This document shows positions 1 to 8,035 of a DNA stretch of 64,000 bases, piece by piece; position 1 is the first letter of the stretch, and each line of letters starts with the position of its first letter. Under the pieces are notes generated by a model, which did no database searches, was not told where the DNA came from, and saw only the letters and a list, made by a program, of their open reading frames with translations. Source of the stretch: Amycolatopsis sacchari (GTDB taxonomy: Bacteria; Actinomycetota; Actinomycetes; Mycobacteriales; Pseudonocardiaceae); NCBI RefSeq assembly GCF_900114035.1, contig NZ_FORP01000002.1, forward strand, positions 372,001 to 436,000. Reading direction: 5' to 3'. Position numbers and translations under genes: made by a program.

Positions 1-1
1 C

Positions 2-220
<219 letters not shown>

Positions 221-315
221 CGAGCGGGCGTGCGCGGCGGAACGGGCCGAGGTCGGGGCGGCCCGTTCCGCTGTGTCGGTCGTGGCCGCCGGACACGGCG
301 CGTTAAAGTCGTTCG

Positions 316-924
316 GTGACCGACCGTCTTGTCTGGATCGACTGCGAGATGACGGGGCTCGACCTCGCCAAAGACGCACTCATCGAAATCGCCGTCCTGG
401 TGACCGACGCCGAGCTCAACATCCTCGGCGAGGGCCTCGACCTCGTCATCCACACCGACGACGAGACGCTGGCGGGCATGCCGGACGTGGTGCGGGACAT
501 GCACGCGCGGTCCGGCCTGACCGAGGAGGTCCGCCGCTCCACGACCACGCTCGGCGAGGCCGAGCGGCAGGTGCTGGCTTATGTGCGCCGCTTCGTGCCG
601 GACGCCAGGACCGCCCCGCTCGCCGGGAACTCCATCGCCACGGACCGGGGTTTCATCGCCAGGGACATGCCCGAGCTGGACGCGCACCTGCACTACCGGA
701 TGGTCGACGTCTCGTCGGTCAAGGAGCTGGTCCGCCGCTGGTACCCGCGGGTCTACTACGCCAAGCCGGAGAAGGGCCTCGCGCACCGGGCGCTCGCGGA
801 CATCAAGGAGTCCATCGGCGAGCTCGACTACTACCGCCGCACGGCGTTCGTCCCCCAGCCCGGACCCAGCACCGAGGAGGCCCGCGCCGCGGCCGCTGAC
901 GTGCGGGAACAGCACAGCGGGTAA
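316..924 (+). CDS. orn: Oligoribonuclease
   Basis: A 202-residue 3'-5' exoribonuclease of the DEDDh family that degrades 2-5 nt RNA fragments, including pGpG from c-di-GMP turnover, to mononucleotides in the cytoplasm. All signature acids are visible: D9 and E11 in [11 protein letters not shown]110 in NSIATD, and H157 and D162 in [10 protein letters not shown]. Length matches the family. The GTG start gives the standard N-terminus [10 protein letters not shown]. It is followed by tRNA-His on the same strand. A GGDEF protein near 56 kb could supply c-di-GMP whose breakdown product Orn would clear; that link is inference. Confidence 0.97.
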   Translation: MTDRLVWIDCEMTGLDLAKDALIEIAVLVTDAELNILGEGLDLVIHTDDETLAGMPDVVRDMHARSGLTEEVRRSTTTLGEAERQVLAYVRRFVPDARTAPLAGNSIATDRGFIARDMPELDAHLHYRMVDVSSVKELVRRWYPRVYYAKPEKGLAHRALADIKESIGELDYYRRTAFVPQPGPSTEEARAAAADVREQHSG

Positions 925-997
925 CCCCCTGCGCGGCGGCGGGGACGGCACGCTACGATATCCCGGCTGAGGTTGGCGGGCTGCCGGCTCCTCGCGT

Positions 998-1074
998 GGT
1001 GGGTGTAGCTCAGATGGTAGAGCACCTGGTTGTGGTCCAGGATGTCGCGGGTTCGAGTCCCGTCACTCACCCCA
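998..1074 (+). tRNA. tRNA-His (GTG anticodon)
   Basis: A complete cloverleaf: acceptor 999-1005 pairs with 1064-1070 (one G-T pair), anticodon stem CCTGG/CCAGG encloses the loop TTGTGGT with anticodon GTG at 1032-1034, and the T arm reads GCGGG-TTCGAGT-CCCGT. Discriminator C1071 can pair with the extra G at 998, the G-1:C73 pair specific to tRNA-His. The CCA end (1072-1074) is encoded. Confidence 0.97.
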
Positions 1075-1076
1075 AC

Positions 1077-1112
1077 CGCCCCATCGCGGATTTCCGTGGT
1101 GGGGCGTTTTTC
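1077..1112 (+). terminator. Intrinsic terminator after tRNA-His
   Basis: Arms CGCCCCA (1077-1083) and TGGGGCG (1100-1106) pair perfectly and are followed by a T-run (1107-1111). The hairpin ends immediately before the TTG start of the next gene, so that gene probably depends on its own promoter or on readthrough. Confidence 0.8.
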
Positions 1113-2039
1113 TTGTCCCGCCTGCGGCGACTCGCCGTTGGCCTGCTGGGGATCCTGTTGCTCAGCGCGTGCGTGTCACCGCCGCCTCCCGCCGGACCTC
1201 CACCCGCCTTCCGCTTGCTCGCCGGGCGTTATCAGCTGGCGCGGGATCCGGACAATCCGGCGCTGACTTGGGTCCGCACCCATCTTGGCGGCGAGTCGTC
1301 GGCGGCCGAGCCGATCGAACAGCGAATCGCCTACACGCCCGTCGCACGCAGTTTTACGGCCCAGGACACGGATCTCGCCGGTCACGTGCACGACTACGTG
1401 GCGCAGGCGGCGCGACAACGCTGGCAGCCGATGCTCGTCGGCGCGTTCACCGAACCGGGGCGCTGCCCAGAGGCGGGCTCGCCCGCCGTCGCCGATTTCG
1501 CGCGTGGGCTCGGCCAGGAGAGGGCCATCGTCGTCCTCGAACCGGGGTTGCTGCTGGGTGATTGCCCTGGTGCAGCGGCCTACCTCGCTGCCGTGGTCCA
1601 CACCATCCGCACTGCCGCGCCGAACGTGTTCGTGTTCCTCGACGTGTCCGGAAACGACGATCCCAGTCAGTACGCCGGAAGACTTCTCGCCGCGGGAGTC
1701 CGTGAGGCTTCGGGGATCACTGTCAACGTCGGCCGATATGCCTCCATGGAGAAGCTCGCCGGGCCGACTCGACGGCTGTTCGACGCCTTGGCGGCGAGCA
1801 CGGGGCGCCGCGACTACTTCCTGCTCGCCGACAGCGCCCGCAACGGTGCCACGGTCACGGACGACTGCAATCCCGCGGGGGCGAAACCGGGTTCGCCCGG
1901 GGCGTTTTCGGATGAACCTGGCGCGCTGCAACAGGCCTGGCTGACGGTTCCGGGTGTTTCCGACGGACCCTGTGGCACCGCTCCCGGTTCTCGTCGCGGG
2001 GAATTCGTCCCGGACCTGGCCCGGCAGATGGCCGGTTGA
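1113..2039 (+). CDS. Lipoprotein of glycoside hydrolase family 6 fold, catalytic motifs altered
   Basis: A 308-residue protein from a TTG start, chosen because it yields a lipoprotein signal (LRRLAVGLLGILLLSAC, lipid Cys about residue 20); upstream in-frame starts would run through the tRNA. The body resembles GH6 cellulases: the C-terminal blocks CNPAGAKPG and WLTVPGVSDGPCG match the family's NP-x-G and PG-x-SDG regions, and VVLEPGLLLGDC aligns with the LEPD block. Two key positions differ: the Asp of LEPD is Gly (about residue 145), and the RDC segment is replaced by EPGRCPEAG (about 114-122). I infer an envelope-anchored protein with lost or altered hydrolase activity, perhaps glycan binding. 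A true cellulase is unlikely. Confidence 0.7.
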   Translation: MSRLRRLAVGLLGILLLSACVSPPPPAGPPPAFRLLAGRYQLARDPDNPALTWVRTHLGGESSAAEPIEQRIAYTPVARSFTAQDTDLAGHVHDYVAQAARQRWQPMLVGAFTEPGRCPEAGSPAVADFARGLGQERAIVVLEPGLLLGDCPGAAAYLAAVVHTIRTAAPNVFVFLDVSGNDDPSQYAGRLLAAGVREASGITVNVGRYASMEKLAGPTRRLFDALAASTGRRDYFLLADSARNGATVTDDCNPAGAKPGSPGAFSDEPGALQQAWLTVPGVSDGPCGTAPGSRRGEFVPDLARQMAG

Positions 2040-2273
2040 CCCGGCCTTTCCGGTGACGGTACTTGCGTCGTCGAGTCGGACACTCGAATATGGAGCCCGA
2101 ATCACACTGGGGAGGGGGACCACCGGTTGTGCCCGCAGCACCAACCGTCCTCATCGGACGTTGGCCGGAGGGGCGGCGGCAGGTCCCGATCACCGTTCCG
2201 CACAGCCGTGGAAGCGTTTTCGCGGCACCGTCATCGCGTGCTTTGAAGGTGCGCGGAGCAAGGGGGAGAGTTC

Positions 2274-2987
2274 GTGTCGTATCCGCAGCAGCCAGGGCAG
2301 CCGGGACCGTTCGGGCCGCAGGGACAGTGGGGCCAGCAGCCGCCCGCACATCCGGGCGCACCGGGGTATCCGGGGTATCCGGGAGGGCCGGGAGGGCCGG
2401 GCGGCTATCCGGGAGGGCCTGGTGGCTGGGGTGCGCCGCCACCTCCGCCTGGTCGTCGCCGGAAGGGACTGATCATCGGCCTGGTGATCGCGGCGGTGGT
2501 GGTCGTCGCCGGCGGGGTGACCACCGCGGTCGTGCTCAGCTCGGGACACAAGATCGACGCCGCGTCGATCCCGAGCTACACGCCGCCCCCGCTGCCGAGC
2601 CTGAGCGTCAGCGGGCTGCCGAGCAGCCGCCGCTCCGCGACGCCCAGCAGCTCCGCCTCGGCACCGAGCAGCGCCGTCGGCTCGGCCGGCGCCCGGGGCA
2701 AGTCCACTCCCGAGGAACTCCAGAGCGCGGCAGTCGCGGCGTACACGTCCCGCCAGGTGGCCGACTTCCAGGCGCTGAGCTGCAAGGAGCTGTCCCAGTC
2801 GCAGCTGGACCAGCTGCAGGGCGAGCTGGCTTCGCTGCCCGCGGACGCCACCTGGTCCAATGGTGCGCCGCCGCAGGTCAACGGTTCCACCGGCACGATC
2901 CACGTGGACGGCACCAGCGGCGGGCAGACCCGGACAGCCCAGCTGCCGATCGTCAAGAACGGCGATCTGTGGTGCGTTGACGCCTGA
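2274..2987 (+). CDS. Proline/glycine-rich single-pass membrane protein
   Basis: A 237-residue protein starting at GTG, with a GGGGGAG ribosome site about 7 nt upstream. Residues 1-60 are a Pro/Gly/Gln-rich cytoplasmic tail with PGYPG-type repeats, residues about 65-90 form one transmembrane helix after RRRK, then comes a Ser/Pro-rich linker and a compact extracellular domain of about 100 residues (EELQSAAVAAYTSRQVADF to NGDLWCVDA) with two cysteines, C168 region and near the end, that could form a disulfide. The layout is typical of actinobacterial membrane proteins with a small NTF2/DUF4878-like outer domain. Function unknown. Stands alone between GH6-like and convergent glxA-type genes. Confidence 0.75.
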   Translation: MSYPQQPGQPGPFGPQGQWGQQPPAHPGAPGYPGYPGGPGGPGGYPGGPGGWGAPPPPPGRRRKGLIIGLVIAAVVVVAGGVTTAVVLSSGHKIDAASIPSYTPPPLPSLSVSGLPSSRRSATPSSSASAPSSAVGSAGARGKSTPEELQSAAVAAYTSRQVADFQALSCKELSQSQLDQLQGELASLPADATWSNGAPPQVNGSTGTIHVDGTSGGQTRTAQLPIVKNGDLWCVDA

Positions 2988-2996
2988 CCGGACGTG

Positions 2997-3971
2997 TCAC
3001 GCCGGCGTCGACCGCTCGGCCCGGAACGTCCTCCGGTAGGCCAGCGGTGACACCCCGATCACCGCGTGCAGGTGCTGTCGCAGAGAGGTGCCGGTGGCGA
3101 AACCCACCTGGCTCGCGATCTCGTCGATCGGCAGGTCACTCGATTCGAGGAGGTGGCGGGCCCGGGCGAGTCGTTGCTGGATGATCCAGCGGCCCGGGCT
3201 TGTGCCGACCTCGTCGGTGAAGCGGCGGGCGAAGGTGCGCGGGCTCATCCGCGCGTGGTGTGCGAGATCGGCGAGCGCGAGCGGCTCGTGCAGGTGTGCG
3301 AGCACCCAGCTGCGGGTGGCCGACGTGCTGTCCTGCGACGTCCGGGGAACCGGCGCTTCGATGTACTGCGCCTGTCCGCCGTCTCGCCACGGCGGCACCA
3401 CGCAGCGGCGCGCCGCCCGGTTGGCGATCTCGCTGCCGTGGTCCCTGCGCAGGAGGTGCAGGAACACGTCGACGCCGGAGGCGGCACCGGCCGAGGTGAG
3501 GATGTCGCCGTCGTCGACGAACAGCACGTCCGGGTCGAGGTCCACCTTCGGGAAGAGGCTCCGGAAGCGCTCGGTCGCCTGCCAGTGGGTGGTGGCCCGG
3601 CGGTCGTCCAGCAGGCCGGCGGCGGCGAGCACGAACGCGCCGGTGCAGATGGACACGAGCCGGGTGCCGGGCCGGATCAACCCGAACGCCGCGGCGATGG
3701 GCTCCGGCAACCCGTGTGCGAGGAACTCAGCCATTTCGGGGGACGGGTCGAAGGACGCGATCACCACGGTGTCGGCGCTGCTCAGCACCTCCGGGCCGTG
3801 CTCGACGGCGATCGTGAAGTCGGCCGCCGTGCGCACCGGCCCGCCGTCGACCGTGCAGGTCAGGACCTCGTACAGGTCCTCGGTCGCGCCGAAGATCCGG
3901 CTGGGGATACCGAGTTCGAAGGGATACACCCCGTCGAGGGCGAGCACGACGACCCGATGCGGGTGTGTCAA
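2997..3971 (-). CDS. GlxA-family transcriptional regulator (DJ-1/PfpI + AraC HTH)
   Basis: A 324-residue protein with an N-terminal DJ-1/PfpI-like domain (about 5-185; VVVLALDGVYPFELGIPSRIF at the start, nucleophile-elbow sequence SICTGAFVLAAAGLLDDR) and a C-terminal AraC-type double HTH (about 215-320; LADLAHHARMSPRTFARRF and IASQVGFATGTSLRQHL). Such proteins regulate neighbouring catabolic or oxidoreductase genes in response to small ligands; the PfpI part is a sensor rather than a peptidase. It is divergent from the oxidoreductase at 4076 with a 104-bp gap, so that gene is the likely target. Ligand unknown. Confidence 0.92.
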   Translation of the reverse strand: MTHPHRVVVLALDGVYPFELGIPSRIFGATEDLYEVLTCTVDGGPVRTAADFTIAVEHGPEVLSSADTVVIASFDPSPEMAEFLAHGLPEPIAAAFGLIRPGTRLVSICTGAFVLAAAGLLDDRRATTHWQATERFRSLFPKVDLDPDVLFVDDGDILTSAGAASGVDVFLHLLRRDHGSEIANRAARRCVVPPWRDGGQAQYIEAPVPRTSQDSTSATRSWVLAHLHEPLALADLAHHARMSPRTFARRFTDEVGTSPGRWIIQQRLARARHLLESSDLPIDEIASQVGFATGTSLRQHLHAVIGVSPLAYRRTFRAERSTPA

Positions 3972-4075
3972 GAGCCGACTCCGATCGCTCGCGTGGTCAG
4001 GGATGGCACGATCTCATCGTAAGGTGACCATCTTGCCATTGCCGGGTCTGGTGCGGACCCAGCACGCTGGGGTTC

Positions 4076-5029
4076 ATGAGCGAAAGCACCACGATGCGTG
4101 CCATCAGCCAGGAAGCCTTCGGCGGCCCAGAGGTGCTCGAGGAGGTCGAACGGCCGCGGCCGGTGCCAGGAGGGAACGAGATCCTCGTCCGCGTCCACGC
4201 CGCGGGCGTGAACCCGACCGACTGGAAGCACCGCGGGGGCCTGCCGTGGCTGAGCGAGCCGGTACCGGTCCTCGGGTGGGACGTCTCCGGGGTCGTCGCG
4301 GAGGTCGGCGCCGGGGTCACCCTGTTCAAGCCCGGCGACGAGGTGTTCGGCATGCTGCCCTACCCGCACGGCGCGGGCGCTTATGCCGAGTACGCCAAGG
4401 CCCCTGCCAGGTCCTTCGCCCGGAAGCCGGCGAACCTCGACCACGTGCAGGCCGCCGCTCTGCCGCTCGCCGGTCTGACCGCGTACCAGGCGCTGGTCGA
4501 CGCGGCGGAGGTGCGGCCTGGGCAGCGGGTGCTGGTCCACGCCGCGGCCGGCGGGGTCGGGCACCTGGCCGTGCAGATCGCCAAGGCGCGGGGGGCGCAC
4601 GTCATCGGCACGGCCAGCGCCGGCAAACACGACCTGCTGCGTGACCTCGGGGCGGACGAGTTGATCGACTACCGGACCACGGATTTCACCACCGCGGTCG
4701 ACGGCGTCGACGTGGTCCTGGATTCCCTTGCCGGTGAAGTCCGCACGCGTTCCCTGGAAATCCTGCGCCGGGGCGGCGTCCTGGTCTCGTTCGTGGGCGA
4801 CGGCGGCGAATCCGCCGATCGACAGAAGGCGGCCGAGCTGGGTGTCCGGATGGAGGGATTGCTTGTGGAGGCCGACAACGCGGGCATGCGCGCCATCGCC
4901 GAACTCGCCGAGCAGGGCCGGCTCCGCCCCCACCTCGACGCGACCTTCCCGCTCGCTGAAGCCGCCAAGGCCCACGCCCACGGGGAGACTGGCCGGACCA
5001 CGGGGAAGATCGTCCTCGTCGTTCGTTGA
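4076..5029 (+). CDS. NADP-dependent quinone oxidoreductase-like MDR protein
   Basis: A 317-residue medium-chain dehydrogenase/reductase. It has the GroES-like N-terminal domain (GVNPTDWKHRGG, VLGWDVSGVVAEVG) and a Rossmann domain with the nucleotide motif AAAGGVGHLAVQIAK near residues 160-175. The zinc-ligand pattern of alcohol dehydrogenases is missing, as in the zinc-independent quinone oxidoreductase (QOR) branch. Expected to reduce quinones or enones with NADPH in the cytoplasm. It faces the GlxA-type regulator across a short shared promoter region and is followed by more than 300 bp without an intact gene, so it is probably monocistronic. Confidence 0.9.
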   Translation: MSESTTMRAISQEAFGGPEVLEEVERPRPVPGGNEILVRVHAAGVNPTDWKHRGGLPWLSEPVPVLGWDVSGVVAEVGAGVTLFKPGDEVFGMLPYPHGAGAYAEYAKAPARSFARKPANLDHVQAAALPLAGLTAYQALVDAAEVRPGQRVLVHAAAGGVGHLAVQIAKARGAHVIGTASAGKHDLLRDLGADELIDYRTTDFTTAVDGVDVVLDSLAGEVRTRSLEILRRGGVLVSFVGDGGESADRQKAAELGVRMEGLLVEADNAGMRAIAELAEQGRLRPHLDATFPLAEAAKAHAHGETGRTTGKIVLVVR

Positions 5030-5346
5030 GGGATGCCGGGTCGTTTTCGTGCGGGGGAAGCGATTCCGACAGGCAGGTTGGCTGCCACTCCTTGGGTGCA
5101 CCTACGTCGGTCGACACATTCCCTCACGGAGTCCGGTGGTGACCCTGAGGATGTCGGCAGATCAACGGAACTTTGTGGCAGTTCTTTGCCTATGCCCGCC
5201 GTTACCGGTCAAGAGCAGCGTTGTTTGCCGCCGTATAGGTACCGATTACTGCAGGACGGCGCTCCTCGCGCTCATCATCCGAACAATGTGAAACCCCGGC
5301 CGCTTGAATCAGAGGCGTGCCGGGGTCTTCGCAGACGAAGGTACAC
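5030..5346. other. Intergenic stretch with one long-loop hairpin
   Basis: No convincing gene. Base composition is less GC-rich than the neighbours. The only structure noticed is a perfect 8-bp inverted repeat, ACCCCGGC (5293-5300) and GCCGGGGT (5319-5326), with an 18-nt loop. It ends 20 bp before the start of the decayed Abi-like gene and is not followed by a T-run. Confidence 0.5.
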
Positions 5347-5621
5347 GATGGCTGCCCTGAGCCACCTCGAATCGCGGCTGTCCCATGAGCGTCTGCCGCC
5401 GTACCGAACGGCCGCCCATGACCATCGCGACGCGTGGCTCGCTACGAATGGACGGCGGGGTCTCGGCCACGTTCTGGCGCACCGGCCGGGCCGAGGCACC
5501 CGGCCGTGTGGTGGCGGAGCTGAACTTCGGGTTCTGGCGGTTCGGTTCCTGCTCGCCCGGCGTTAATGACGGCACGCTCTGGCAGTACCGCATGTACCGC
5601 GCCTTCCCCGGCAAGCGCTGA
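5347..5621 (+). pseudogene. Remnant of an Abi-like (abortive-infection family) protein gene
   Basis: Fragments of an Abi_2-type protein are spread over two reading frames. From the ATG at 5347 one frame gives AALSHLESRLSHERLPPYRTAA; another gives SATFWRTGRAEAPGRVVAEL, then NFGFWRF and DGTLWQYRMYRAFPGKR up to the TGA at 5619. Intact family members have roughly 200 or more residues between and around these blocks, so a central piece is gone. In the second frame FWRF is followed by GSCSPGV, whereas the other frame at the same place reads FLLARR, the sequence expected there. The 5-bp duplication GGTTC-GGTTC (5539-5548) followed by loss of about 2 bases near 5564 would explain this. Recognition is from memory of the family pattern. 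Confidence 0.6.
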
Positions 5622-5883
5622 GCGGGCGGTCTCAGAGCCGCACCTGCATCGGGCGTCACGACCCTGTCCACAACCGGCCTCTGCGAAGCCAGCCGTGACG
5701 GCTCGTGTTGGGTCGCCTGCCCTGATGCCGCTGGTAAGCACATGAAAGCAGCGACCAGCTGGCGACACACCAGGTGAAGTGGAACGCGCTACCGCCGTCG
5801 GCGGGTGGCAAACGCGCGGTCCCCACCCACGTGACTGGCGAGTAAGTGTGCAGTTTCTGTTCAATCAGACGTGGCCGAGCGTC
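5622..5883. other. Intergenic stretch, nothing recognised
   Basis: Between the Abi-like remnant and the tRNA-Lys terminator. Only short shadow reading frames on both strands, with no codon bias, ribosome site or repeat that I can support. It may be further decayed sequence from the same accessory insertion beside the tRNA gene. Confidence 0.4.
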
Positions 5884-5916
5884 AAAAAACAAAAACCCCA
5901 GGCCGTTGACCTGGGG
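5884..5916 (-). terminator. Intrinsic terminator of tRNA-Lys
   Basis: Perfect 7-bp stem CCCCAGG (5896-5902) / CCTGGGG (5910-5916) with a 7-nt loop. On the minus strand it is followed by a T-rich tract (complement of 5884-5895). Confidence 0.85.
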
Positions 5917-5919
5917 TGA

Positions 5920-5995
<76 letters not shown>

Positions 5996-6132
5996 TTGCT
6001 CGTTCCGCTTCGGTCTCCCTCAGCGACAAGAGAAGATTAGCACCCCCACCGAACCCCCTTCACGCAGGGTCCCCAAGCGCGTGACGGCACGCCTGTGTGG
6101 TTCAGTTTCACGCACTAAATACTGCTTCCAGC

Positions 6133-6138
6133 TACACT
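6133..6138 (+). promoter_or_regulatory. Possible -10 element (TACACT) for a leaderless transcript
   Basis: TACACT fits the actinobacterial TANNNT -10 consensus and lies 7 bp before the ATG at 6146. No purine-rich ribosome site lies between it and the ATG. This is the spacing expected if transcription starts on or next to the A of the start codon. No good -35 box is visible. Confidence 0.45.
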
Positions 6139-6145
6139 TCACGGC

Positions 6146-6895
6146 ATGAGTGAGCGGGATCAGGCACTGACGACCCTCCGGCGACGCGGGGTGCTGGACG
6201 CGCTCGTGTGGGCCCAGCGGTCGGCGTACGGGCAGGTCCGGCAGGACTACAACCCCGAAGGCGGCCACAAGCAGAGCTGGATCGGCTTCAGCGGGCACAC
6301 CTACCTGATCGACCGGCTCGACCGCGTCTTCCAGTGCGGCGACTACGCGGCGCCCCGCGGCGAGGGGCCCATCGGCCGCGACGTGCTCGCCGCCGGCATC
6401 ACCGACGAGGACTTCCGCACCATGCCCCACCTCCCCGCCGGCACGGTCGTTCGCCACGACTTCAACGGCTCACCCGGCTGGTCGGCCGACGGCTGGCGCT
6501 GGCTGCTCACCTCCTACCGCTTCGGCGAGGTGCACCGCATCCGCTGGCCCGAACACCGCAAGACCAAACAACTCGTCGCACGACAGCCGCACGACGACGG
6601 CGGCCTCTTCCCGCTGACCACGCTCACCACCGTGCCCGTCCAGCCCACCCTGATCCTCGCCCACGCGATGGACCCCGAGACCGTCGAATCCGAGCTGTTC
6701 CTCGGGCGCAGCAGGTGGAACCCCGACGGCGGGGACGCCTGGGTGTGGTGCGAGGACCTCCTCGCCCAGCCACCCGCCCGCACCACGTGGTCTGAACCAC
6801 ACCTGCCCATCGCGGCCGCCGACCCGACCGTGCCCGACGCGGACGTCGCCCTGCGTCGGGCGGTGGGCGGTCCTCGTGCTATTGGTGACGCATGA
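6146..6895 (+). CDS. Unknown protein paired with an XRE-ImmA protein
   Basis: A 249-residue protein that I cannot assign to a family. It is soluble, without signal peptide or membrane helices, and rich in Trp and His (SWIGFSGHTYLIDRL, GWSADGWRWLLTSYRF, DAWVWCEDLL). The first half looks like a compact alpha/beta domain; the last 50 residues are Pro-rich and probably flexible. It starts at ATG without a ribosome site and may be leaderless. Its stop overlaps the start of the XRE-ImmA gene by 4 bases (ATGA at 6892-6895), so the two are translationally coupled and probably act together, the second protein being a likely regulator or protease of the first. Partner-based function is inference only. 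Confidence 0.8.
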   Translation: MSERDQALTTLRRRGVLDALVWAQRSAYGQVRQDYNPEGGHKQSWIGFSGHTYLIDRLDRVFQCGDYAAPRGEGPIGRDVLAAGITDEDFRTMPHLPAGTVVRHDFNGSPGWSADGWRWLLTSYRFGEVHRIRWPEHRKTKQLVARQPHDDGGLFPLTTLTTVPVQPTLILAHAMDPETVESELFLGRSRWNPDGGDAWVWCEDLLAQPPARTTWSEPHLPIAAADPTVPDADVALRRAVGGPRAIGDA

Positions 6896-7977
6896 ACGAC
6901 CGGCTGGAGGACGTCGCCGCCTTCTTCGACGGTGGTCGGCTGACCCTGGCCCGCCGGCTGGCCGGACTCCGCAAGAACGCCCTCGCCACGCAGATCCAGA
7001 AGACCCCCACCGCCGTCGCCGCCTACGAAAGCGGGCTGAAGCGTCCCGCACCGGCCACCGTGGCCGCGCTCGCGCTCGCCCTCGACGTCGCACCCGGGTT
7101 CTTCGTCGCCAGGCCCAGCAGCCTTCCCGCGGCGACCACCGCGCCCCACTTCCGGTCGCTGCGCTCCACGAGCCAGCTCTCCCGCGACCAGGCGCACGCC
7201 TACGGCTGCCTCGCCGTCGACATCGCCACCGCCATCGAACGGCACGTCGAGTTCCCCGGACGCGACCTCCCCCAGTACCCCGTCGACGCGGCCGCCGGCG
7301 CGGGACCCGAAGAAGCCGCACGACTCCTGCGGAAGCAGTGGGAACTGCCGCCGGGCCCGGTCGGCCACCTCGTCCGGCTGGTCGAGAACCACGGCTGCCT
7401 CGTCGTGTTCAGCCCGCTCGACAACGCGACCGTCGACGCGTACTCCTTCGACACCCCGCTCCGCCCGATCATCCTGCTCAACCCGCTCAAGGACGACTAC
7501 TACCGCCAGCGCTTCGACGTCGCCCACGAGCTCGGCCACCTCGTGATGCACCTCGACGCCGAACCGGGCGGCCGCACCGTCGAGGACCAGGCGCACCGCT
7601 TCGCCGCGGAATTCCTCATGCCCGCCGACGAAATCGCCGCCGAACTGCCCCGCAAAGCCGACTGGCGCGTACTCGGGCAGCTGAAACAACGCTGGAACGT
7701 CAGCCTCCAGGCACTGCTCTACCGCGCACGCAGCCTCAAGGTCATGAGCGACGTGACCTACCGCAACGCGATGACCACCGTCTCCACCCGCGGCTGGCGG
7801 CGCCGCGAGCCCGGCCCCATGCCGATGCTCGAACAACCCTCGCTGCTCCCCCGCGCGGTCGAACTCCTCAAGGCGGAGAACCAGGCCGACGAACTGACGC
7901 TCGCCGCGGAATGCCAGGCACCGCTGCGCCTCTTCCGCACTGTCACCTCCCGCGCACCGGTTCCGCCTGAGCGGTAA
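6892..7977 (+). CDS. XRE-type HTH protein with ImmA/IrrE metallopeptidase domain
   Basis: A 361-residue protein. Residues about 15-70 form an XRE-like helix-turn-helix (LAGLRKNALATQIQKTPTAV, YESGLKRPAP). Residues about 165-260 form an ImmA/IrrE (COG2856) zinc peptidase domain, with HELGH at 212-216 in FDVAHELGHLVMH and a downstream acidic helix EDQAHRFAAEFLMP that supplies the third zinc ligand in this family. In known relatives such proteins cleave or inactivate a repressor or partner and control mobile elements, stress responses or toxin-antitoxin-like pairs. Translation is coupled to the upstream unknown gene. The C-terminal 90 residues are unassigned. Confidence 0.92.
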   Translation: MNDRLEDVAAFFDGGRLTLARRLAGLRKNALATQIQKTPTAVAAYESGLKRPAPATVAALALALDVAPGFFVARPSSLPAATTAPHFRSLRSTSQLSRDQAHAYGCLAVDIATAIERHVEFPGRDLPQYPVDAAAGAGPEEAARLLRKQWELPPGPVGHLVRLVENHGCLVVFSPLDNATVDAYSFDTPLRPIILLNPLKDDYYRQRFDVAHELGHLVMHLDAEPGGRTVEDQAHRFAAEFLMPADEIAAELPRKADWRVLGQLKQRWNVSLQALLYRARSLKVMSDVTYRNAMTTVSTRGWRRREPGPMPMLEQPSLLPRAVELLKAENQADELTLAAECQAPLRLFRTVTSRAPVPPER

Positions 7978-8035
7978 CGGACGCCGCCCCGCCCGCGACT
8001 TGAGGAAAACGGCACACACGGGCGAGGTGAGGACC

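Noticed and set aside
5293-5326. Terminator of the quinone oxidoreductase-like gene
   Set aside because: The loop is 18 nt and no T-run follows; it is also more than 260 bp downstream of the gene. Kept only as a hairpin.
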